Part shown: positions 1-4,890 of the stretch, piece by piece
How the letters are laid out: each line of letters opens with the position of its first letter
How positions within the stretch are numbered: position 1 is the stretch's first letter
From: DATACZ01 sp036258795
Lineage (GTDB): Bacteria; Actinomycetota; CADDZG01; JAHWKV01
Assembly (NCBI GenBank): GCA_036258795.1
Contig: DATACZ010000049.1
Coordinates: 1 to 6,007, forward strand
Reading direction: 5' to 3'
Length of the DNA: 6,007 bases
The notes under the pieces: model-generated
The model's database searches: none
What the model was told of the DNA's origin: nothing
Seen by the model: only the letters and a program-made list of their open reading frames with translations
Program-made: the position numbers and the translations under genes

Positions 1-572
1 TGACACCCGGGATCCGCAAGTTCGCTCTAGCCGCACATCTCACCATCTCGGTCGGATGGATCGGCACCGTCGTTGCCTACGTGGCTCTCGGCGTCACCGC
101 TGTGAGAAGCGAGAACGCCCTAATGGTGCGTAGTGCATGGATGGCGATGGAGCTGATCGGCTGGTACGTCATCGTCCCGGCCGCCCTCCTCTCGCTCCTG
201 ACGGGTCTTGTTATGGCGCTCGGCACAAAATCGGGTCTGTTCCGCTACTACTGGGTCCTGTTTTCACTCGTGTTAACGATTGTTGCCACAGTGGTCCTGA
301 TTCTGCATATGCCGACCGTGAGCTTTTTGGCGGACGCAGCTCAGGGCGCGGAAGCTGGCGCTCTCGAAAGTCTTGGGAGCGACCTTCTCCATCCGGGATT
401 GGGCCTTGTCGTACTTCTCGTGATCCTGGGCCTGAATGTGTTCAAGCCCGAGGGTCTGACCCGGTACGGGAGGCGCAAGCAGTACGAACACCGGAGTGGG
501 CTGCAGCAGGCCATGAAGGCCCCGGTACCCCACCCGGACCAGGGGACTGTACGCCGGCCGGCTGACGTTTGA
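1..572 (+). CDS. DUF2269-like four-helix integral membrane protein (5' end at window edge)
   Basis: Membrane protein of unknown function, resembling the small DUF2269-like proteins common in actinobacteria (recognised from sequence style, not a search). The reading frame is open from base 3. Bases 1-2 are TG, so an ATG or GTG whose first base lies just outside would give a 190-residue protein starting MTPGIRKFALAAH. The first start codon fully inside is GTG at 81, but starting there would remove most of the first helix, so the edge start is preferred. In 190-residue numbering, hydrophobic segments lie at about 7-34, 52-74, 84-106 and 131-148. The tail after 150 is polar and basic, probably cytoplasmic. 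His13, His103 and His131 lie in or beside helices and could bind a cofactor, which is speculative. Its stop codon overlaps the -35 box of the copper promoter. No link to copper is shown beyond position. Confidence 0.75.
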   Translation, partial: TPGIRKFALAAHLTISVGWIGTVVAYVALGVTAVRSENALMVRSAWMAMELIGWYVIVPAALLSLLTGLVMALGTKSGLFRYYWVLFSLVLTIVATVVLILHMPTVSFLADAAQGAEAGALESLGSDLLHPGLGLVVLLVILGLNVFKPEGLTRYGRRKQYEHRSGLQQAMKAPVPHPDQGTVRRPADV

Positions 573-597
573 CCGTACTACCCTAGGGGGGTATGGT
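569..597 (+). promoter_or_regulatory. Sigma-70-type promoter of the copA-csoR unit
   Basis: A -35 box TTGACC at 569-574 is followed by a 17-bp spacer and a -10 box TATGGT at 592-597. The -35 matches the TTGACA consensus at five of six positions, and the spacing is ideal. The -35 contains the TGA stop (570-572) of the upstream gene. Six bases separate the -10 from the GTG at 604, so transcription would begin at or next to the copA start codon, implying a leaderless mRNA. The spacer is almost entirely occupied by the copper operator, the usual arrangement for a repressor that blocks RNA polymerase. Confidence 0.7.
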
Positions 598-598
598 A
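576..598 (+). promoter_or_regulatory. CsoR-type copper operator
   Basis: A pseudo-palindrome lies between the promoter boxes: TACCC at 579-583, a TAGGG centre, and GGGTA at 589-593. Outer TAC (576-578) and GTA (596-598) add looser symmetry. The G-tract flanked by TACCC/GGGTA is typical of the GC-rich operators bound by CsoR-family repressors upstream of copper efflux genes. A csoR gene follows copA in the same unit, so autoregulation is expected: apo-CsoR binds here and Cu(I) loading releases it. I saw no second copy upstream of csoR or of the salvage genes. Binding is inferred from pattern and context. Confidence 0.75.
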
Positions 599-603
599 AT
601 AAG

Positions 604-2826
604 GTGACAAAAGAGTCTAACGTGACTTCGACGGACACCTCCACCATCGACTTCAAGGTCGAGGGCATGACCTGTGGATCGTGTGCTGCCCGGGTCCAGA
701 AGGCCCTGGAAAGGGTCGAGGGTGTCGAGCACGCCGATGTGAACTTCGCCACCCACCAAGTTCGAATAACGGTTGCCGGTACGGCACCGGAGCCACCGGT
801 CCTGGAAGCCGCGGTTGAGCGCTCCGGGTATCGGTTGGCCTCAATGGATGAACCGGCTCGAAAGCGTCATCCCATTGCCAAGGGTGAGACCGGTGCTGCC
901 GACGACAGGGGCAATTACTGGCGCCGAAGGGTTATAGCTGTCCTTCCCGCGGCCTTGTTCATGATTGTGACGATGCTCATGGGCCATGCCGCCATGGGAC
1001 GGCCCCAGCTGCGCTGGGCGACGTTCGCGGTTGCCACCTTCGTCCAGTTTTGGGTGGGATGGCCCTTCCTGAGGGAAGCCGGCAGACGGGCGCGTCGCCT
1101 TACCTCCAACATGGACACGCTGATCGCCGTCGGAACGCTGGCTGCCTACTTCTTCAGCGTTTTTCAGCTGATCCGAGGCCAGATGGAGCTGTACTTCGAA
1201 ACCGCGGTCTTGATCATCGCCTTCCTAACCCTTGGCCGCCACCTGGAGGCCCGGGCCAAGGCGCGGGCCGGCCAGTCGATTCGCGCGCTCCTTGAGCTTG
1301 GGGCGAAGGAAGCCCGGCTGGTCGTAGACGGGCGGGAGGTCATGGTTCCGGTAGAGGACATCAAGGTCGGCGATCTCATCCGGGTTCGCCCCGGGGAAAA
1401 GGTACCGGTCGACGGTGAGGTCGTAGAGGGAGTGAGCGCGCTCGACGAGTCCACCTTCACGGGGGAGAGTGTTCCGGTCGACAAAGGGGTGGGGGACAAG
1501 GTCTTTGGAGCCACGATCAACACCTCCGGGGCTCTGACCGTTCGGGCCACGGCAGTCGGTTCGGATACCGCCCTTGCCCACATCGTCAAGCTCGTCGAGG
1601 ATGCGCAGGCCGGAAAGGCGGCGGTGCAGCGCCTGGCAGATCGAGTCTCCGCAATCTTCGTCCCTGTCGTGATTGTTGTTGCTCTGGCCACATTCGGCCT
1701 GTGGAGCGTCCTGGCCGACCGGCCCACCCAGGGCCTCCTTTCGGCAGTGGCCGTCCTCATCATTGCTTGCCCCTGCGCCCTCGGCCTGGCGACACCCACC
1801 GCGATCATGGTCGGAACCGGCCGGGGAGCCGATCTAGGGGTGCTGATCAAAGGCAGTGAGGTGCTGGAACGGACTCGAGCCATCACCACCGTGCTCTTTG
1901 ACAAGACCGGCACCCTGACCCGCGGCGAGATGTCGGTGACGGACGTTTACCCCTCAGGTTCCGCCGGCGAGGAAGTGCTGAGAGTGGGCGGGGCCGTGGA
2001 GGCCAACAGCGAGCATCCCATCGGGGTCGCCATCACCACCGCCGCCCGTGAAGTCGGTGAGCTCCCGAATGTCTCGGAGTTCGAGGCCGTGGCCGGCTAT
2101 GGCGTACGGGCGGTAGTGGAAGTCGGGGCACAAGCACCGCTGGTTTCGGTCGGGCGGCGCAAGTTCATGGCGGAAGCTGGCTTGTCGATTCCCGAGGAGC
2201 TTGAACAGGCTGCGGAGCGTTACGAGTCGGAAGGCAAGACGGCCGTATTCACCGGCTACGAAGGCATGGCTCAAGGGGTCATTGGGGTGGCCGATACGAT
2301 CAAGCCGGGAGCGAGCGAGGCCGTTCAATCACTTAGAAGCAATGGCCTCGGCGTGGCCATGATCACGGGCGACAACTGGACCACGGCGCAAAGCATTGGG
2401 CGATCGGTCGGTATCGAAAGGGTGATCGCCGAGGTGGTTCCCGAGGACAAGATCAACGAGGTTGCTCGACTTCAGAGCAAGGGTGAGGTAGTGGCGATGG
2501 TTGGGGACGGCGTCAACGATGCCCCCGCCTTGGTGCAGGCGGATCTCGGGATCGCGCTTGGAACAGGCACCGATGTCGCCATCGAAGCCGGCGATCTTAC
2601 CCTCATGACTGGGGATCCCCGGAAGGTGCCTCTGGCAATCGCCCTCTCCCGGCGGACCTACCGGACTATCGTCCAGAACCTGTTCTGGGCCTTTGGCTAC
2701 AACGTGCTGGCAATTCCGGTTGCTGCTCTCGGCCTGCTGAATCCGGTGGTGGCCGGCGCGGCGATGGCCTTTTCGAGCGTGAGCGTCGTGGCGAACTCGT
2801 TGCGGCTGCGCCGGTTCGGCAAGTGA
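604..2826 (+). CDS. copA: Cu(I)-exporting P1B-1-type ATPase
   Basis: ATP-driven export of Cu(I) from the cytoplasm across the inner membrane. The 740 residues show, in order: one N-terminal heavy-metal domain (about 15-80) with Cu-binding GMTCGSC (21-27, Cys24/Cys27); four helices at about 108-130, 137-157, 170-189 and 196-212; the actuator TGES (286-289); the transmembrane CPC (389-391); the phosphorylation site DKTGT (Asp433); the nucleotide-domain His-Pro (471-472); TGDN (588-591); and GDGVND (634-639). The last two helices carry YN (699-700) with Pro705, and Met721 with SerSer 724-725. With CPC, these are the Cu(I)/Ag(I) specificity signature. Length is normal for a one-HMA CopA and no key residue is missing. 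GTG 604 fits the promoter as a leaderless start; in-frame GTG 622 with weak AAGAG upstream is an alternative that changes only a Ser/Thr-rich tail. csoR follows after 35 bp. Confidence 0.96.
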   Translation: MTKESNVTSTDTSTIDFKVEGMTCGSCAARVQKALERVEGVEHADVNFATHQVRITVAGTAPEPPVLEAAVERSGYRLASMDEPARKRHPIAKGETGAADDRGNYWRRRVIAVLPAALFMIVTMLMGHAAMGRPQLRWATFAVATFVQFWVGWPFLREAGRRARRLTSNMDTLIAVGTLAAYFFSVFQLIRGQMELYFETAVLIIAFLTLGRHLEARAKARAGQSIRALLELGAKEARLVVDGREVMVPVEDIKVGDLIRVRPGEKVPVDGEVVEGVSALDESTFTGESVPVDKGVGDKVFGATINTSGALTVRATAVGSDTALAHIVKLVEDAQAGKAAVQRLADRVSAIFVPVVIVVALATFGLWSVLADRPTQGLLSAVAVLIIACPCALGLATPTAIMVGTGRGADLGVLIKGSEVLERTRAITTVLFDKTGTLTRGEMSVTDVYPSGSAGEEVLRVGGAVEANSEHPIGVAITTAAREVGELPNVSEFEAVAGYGVRAVVEVGAQAPLVSVGRRKFMAEAGLSIPEELEQAAERYESEGKTAVFTGYEGMAQGVIGVADTIKPGASEAVQSLRSNGLGVAMITGDNWTTAQSIGRSVGIERVIAEVVPEDKINEVARLQSKGEVVAMVGDGVNDAPALVQADLGIALGTGTDVAIEAGDLTLMTGDPRKVPLAIALSRRTYRTIVQNLFWAFGYNVLAIPVAALGLLNPVVAGAAMAFSSVSVVANSLRLRRFGK

Positions 2827-2849
2827 GGAACCAGACGAAGATGAATGAC

Positions 2850-2854
2850 GGAGG
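2850..2854 (+). promoter_or_regulatory. Ribosome binding site that fixes the csoR start
   Basis: GGAGG lies seven bases before ATG 2862, a near-ideal Shine-Dalgarno spacing. It favours this ATG over in-frame GTG 2823, which overlaps the copA stop, and ATG 2841, neither of which has such a site. It is the only strong SD motif at any gene start in the window. Confidence 0.75.
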
Positions 2855-2861
2855 CCGGGAA

Positions 2862-3140
2862 ATGGCAACGTACGGATACACCGAGCACAAAGACGACGTC
2901 CTGGCCCGGCTCAAGCGGGTGGAAGGCCAGGTGCGCGGGCTGTCGAGGATGGTTGAGAGCGACGCCTACTGCATCGACATTCTCACCCAGATCACGGCAG
3001 CTAGTAATGCCCTCAAGAAGGTGGCAGTTGCCCTGCTGGACGACCATATACGCCACTGTGTCGCCGACGAGGTCAAGGGGTCGTCCAAGGACATGGTGGG
3101 AGAGGCAACCGCCGCTATCGAGCGGTTGGTGAAGTCGTAA
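2862..3140 (+). CDS. csoR: Copper-sensing transcriptional repressor CsoR
   Basis: Small all-helical DNA-binding repressor of the CsoR/RcnR family, which binds operators when metal-free and releases them on Cu(I) binding. From ATG 2862 it is 92 residues, the usual size. It carries the family opening helix LARLKRVEGQVRGL (14-27) and the Cu(I)-binding triad Cys37, His62, Cys66. The 25- and 4-residue spacings equal those of the Mycobacterium tuberculosis triad Cys36/His61/Cys65. Tyr36 precedes the first Cys as in CsoR, and the Cys-His-Cys pattern argues for copper rather than the nickel (RcnR) or formaldehyde (FrmR) branches. It lies downstream of copA, behind a promoter with a matching operator, so it probably represses its own transcript. 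The mtnA-like start follows after 13 bp with no terminator. A longer 105-residue form from GTG 2823 is possible but lacks a good ribosome site. Confidence 0.94.
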   Translation: MATYGYTEHKDDVLARLKRVEGQVRGLSRMVESDAYCIDILTQITAASNALKKVAVALLDDHIRHCVADEVKGSSKDMVGEATAAIERLVKS

Positions 3141-3153
3141 CACACACTTACCC

Positions 3154-4221
3154 GTGGACGCAGTAGGGAAAGGCGGCAGCGTCCCGAGCCCGGTCGAGTG
3201 GAGTGACGGCTGTCTTAGGGTCCTCGACCAGACCCTGCTTCCCGACCGGCTGGAGGTCAGGACCCTCTGCTCGGTACAGGAGGTGGTGGACGCGATCCGC
3301 CGCTTGGTGGTGCGGGGGGCACCGGTTATCGGGGTGTGCGGAGCCTTCGGCGTGATCGTTGGGCTGGACGAACGGCGGCCCGCCAATGTGGGGGCAGCCC
3401 GGGAAGAGCTAGAGCGGTTGACGGTCGAGATTGGCCAGGCGCGGCCGACCGCGGTCAACCTGTCGTGGGCGGTGGAGCGCACCACCTCGGCGGCCCGGTC
3501 GGGTGCGACGCCCGAAGAGATCCGGCAACTTGCGCTTGAAGAGGCCCTTCGTATCCAGAACGAAGACCGTGAGGCGTGCCGGAGGATCGCTGCCTACGGG
3601 CGAGCGGAACTGAGCAACGCTCGCCGGCTCCTCACCCACTGCAACACCGGACGGCTGGCCACAACGGGGATCGGGACCGCCCTTGGCATCGTCTACGACA
3701 AGGCCAAGGCAGGTGAGTCGATCGAAGTCTTTGCCACAGAGACGCGGCCCGCGCTGCAGGGCTCCAGGCTCACCGCATGGGAGCTGGCCCGGGCGGGCAT
3801 CCCGGTCACGCTGCTCGCCGACTCCGCCGCCGGGGCGGCTCTCGCTTCCGGCATGGTGGAGGCGGTGGTGGTCGGCTGTGACCGCGTTGCCCTCAACGGG
3901 GATGTAGCCAACAAGATCGGTACCTACACGCTTGCCGTGCTGGCTCGCGAGGCGGACGTTCCCTTCTATGTGGCCGGCCCGCTCAGCTCTTTTGACGCGG
4001 CGCTGCACGACGGGTCTGGGATCGTCCTAGAGCAGCGATCCCCCGAGGAGGTCCGACGCATCGCTGCCGCGGTGGTCGCTCCTGATGTACCCGCCTGGAA
4101 TCCCGCGTTCGACATCACACCGGCGAGGCTAACCACCGCCTTCATCACCGACGCCGGCGTCCTCAGGCCGCCCTTCGAGGAGTCGATCGCCAGGGCCCTT
4201 TCCAGGGCCTGGCCAAACTGA
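3154..4221 (+). CDS. mtnA: S-methyl-5-thioribose-1-phosphate isomerase (MtnA/DrdI-like)
   Basis: Aldose-ketose isomerase of the eIF2B-like family, cytoplasmic. It should convert 5-methylthioribose-1-phosphate (or 5-deoxyribose-1-phosphate) to the ribulose form. The 355-residue length is normal. Family landmarks: VEW near residue 14, RGAPVIG (54-60), SRP-like ARPTAVNLSW (96-105), HCNTG with predicted catalytic Cys163, ETRP-LQGSRLTAWEL (196-211), GCDRV with predicted catalytic Asp243, NGD-ANKIGTY (248-258), FYVAGPLSSFD (271-281) and NPAFDITP (316-323). Two active-site stretches are unusual: DSAAGAAL replaces the common DSMAAH/DNMAAH, and GCDR replaces GADR. GTG 3154 is the only plausible in-frame start and keeps the N-terminus aligned with the Bacillus protein, but it has no SD. 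The stop overlaps the aldolase ATG, so the two are co-translated. Family certain; exact substrate not determined. Confidence 0.92.
   Translation: MDAVGKGGSVPSPVEWSDGCLRVLDQTLLPDRLEVRTLCSVQEVVDAIRRLVVRGAPVIGVCGAFGVIVGLDERRPANVGAAREELERLTVEIGQARPTAVNLSWAVERTTSAARSGATPEEIRQLALEEALRIQNEDREACRRIAAYGRAELSNARRLLTHCNTGRLATTGIGTALGIVYDKAKAGESIEVFATETRPALQGSRLTAWELARAGIPVTLLADSAAGAALASGMVEAVVVGCDRVALNGDVANKIGTYTLAVLAREADVPFYVAGPLSSFDAALHDGSGIVLEQRSPEEVRRIAAAVVAPDVPAWNPAFDITPARLTTAFITDAGVLRPPFEESIARALSRAWPN
4190..4212 (+). repeat. GC-rich hairpin at the mtnA/aldolase junction
   Basis: CCAGG (4190-4194) pairs with CCTGG (4208-4212) and CCC (4196-4198) with GGG (4205-4207), leaving a bulged G at 4195 and the loop TTTCCA. 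G4189/C4213 can add one more pair. It lies inside the last codons of mtnA, eight bases before the aldolase ATG, with no T-run after it, so it is not a typical terminator. It may only reflect the Ala-Arg-Ala-Leu-Ser-Arg-Ala codons, or it may make aldolase translation depend on ribosomes finishing mtnA. Confidence 0.4.
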
Positions 4222-4859
4222 TGCTGCTCGCCGCCGAGCGCCGCCTCGTGGCACGTTTCGCCCGGCGCCTAGTGCCCGACGGCCTCGCAGTAGGCACCGG
4301 CGGCAACCTCTCTGCAAGACTGGGGGACCTGCTCGCCGTGACCCCGCGAGGACTGGCCTACGAGGACCTGGTGCCTGAGCTCGTCTGCGTCGTTGATCTC
4401 AAGGGGGTGGTGGTGGAGGGCGAGCTGGCTCCTTCCACCGAGCTTCCCATGCACCTTGCGGCCTACGACACCACGGATGCGCTCGCCGTGGTCCATGCCC
4501 ACTCACCTTTCGCCACCTCGCTCTCGGCTGTGGCGGCCGAGCTTCCCGCGGTGCACTACCTCGTGGCGGAGTTTGGCGGGCCCGTTCCGGTAGCTCCATA
4601 TGCCACGCCTGGGACCGAGGCGCTGGCCCGGGTCATGGCCGAGGGCTTCCGGGAGCGGCGGGCTGTCATCCTCCAAAACCACGGGACGATCGTTGTCGGC
4701 GACTCCCTGGAACGGGCTTACGATCGAGCGATACTCCTCGAGTGGCTCTGCGCCCTATACGCTCGGGCACGGATGCTTGGAGATCCCAGGGTCCTGGATC
4801 GGATGGAAATAGCCCAGGTAGCGAACCTCCTCGGCAAGTATCGCCAAAGCCCTCCCTAG
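4221..4859 (+). CDS. Class II aldolase, fuculose-phosphate aldolase type (Ald2/DrdA candidate)
   Basis: Zinc-dependent class II aldolase/adducin-family enzyme of 212 residues, expected to split a ketose 1-phosphate into dihydroxyacetone phosphate and an aldehyde. Visible landmarks: GTGGNLS (25-31, phosphate-binding loop), SxELPMHLA (72-80) with predicted catalytic Glu74, HAHSPFAT (92-99) giving zinc ligands His92 and His94, PAVHYL (109-114), PVPVAPYATPGT (121-132) and NHG (153-155) with third zinc ligand His154. These match E. coli FucA Glu73/His92/His94/His155. The sequence is closer to FucA than to MtnB, which has ATSGNLS and a different middle region. Next to an MtnA-like isomerase, the likely substrate is 5-methylthioribulose-1-phosphate or 5-deoxyribulose-1-phosphate. 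ATG 4221 shares its A with the mtnA stop (TGATG), so translation is probably coupled; no SD is seen. L-fuculose or another sugar phosphate remains possible. Confidence 0.85.
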   Translation: MLLAAERRLVARFARRLVPDGLAVGTGGNLSARLGDLLAVTPRGLAYEDLVPELVCVVDLKGVVVEGELAPSTELPMHLAAYDTTDALAVVHAHSPFATSLSAVAAELPAVHYLVAEFGGPVPVAPYATPGTEALARVMAEGFRERRAVILQNHGTIVVGDSLERAYDRAILLEWLCALYARARMLGDPRVLDRMEIAQVANLLGKYRQSPP

Positions 4860-4890
4860 ACTGCGGTTTACTGCTCGGTCCTCACATCTG

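Noticed and set aside
1164..1913. Long minus-strand open frame (249 codons) inside copA
   Set aside because: It is antisense to the invariant ATPase core; its Ser/Thr/Arg/Pro-rich product shows no domain and is what GC-rich antisense frames give.
2823..2861. GTG 2823 as the csoR start, overlapping the copA stop
   Set aside because: GGAGG seven bases before ATG 2862 and the usual CsoR length and triad numbering favour the later start.
3126..3154. Separate promoter for mtnA between csoR and GTG 3154
   Set aside because: TTGGTG at 3126-3131 could pass as a -35, but no acceptable -10 occurs at the right spacing.
2697..3485. Minus-strand open frame (262 codons) spanning the end of copA, csoR and the start of mtnA
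   Set aside because: It lies opposite three well-supported genes and has low-complexity, Ser/Arg/Pro-rich composition with no recognisable motif.
4190..4212. Rho-independent terminator after mtnA
   Set aside because: The hairpin has a bulge, no following T-run, and lies within coding sequence directly before an overlapping gene.
4221..4859. MtnB (methylthioribulose-1-phosphate dehydratase)
   Set aside because: Class II fold is shared, but the loop, the HAHSPFAT segment and the PAVHYL region match FucA-type aldolases better; MtnB is not fully excluded without phylogeny.
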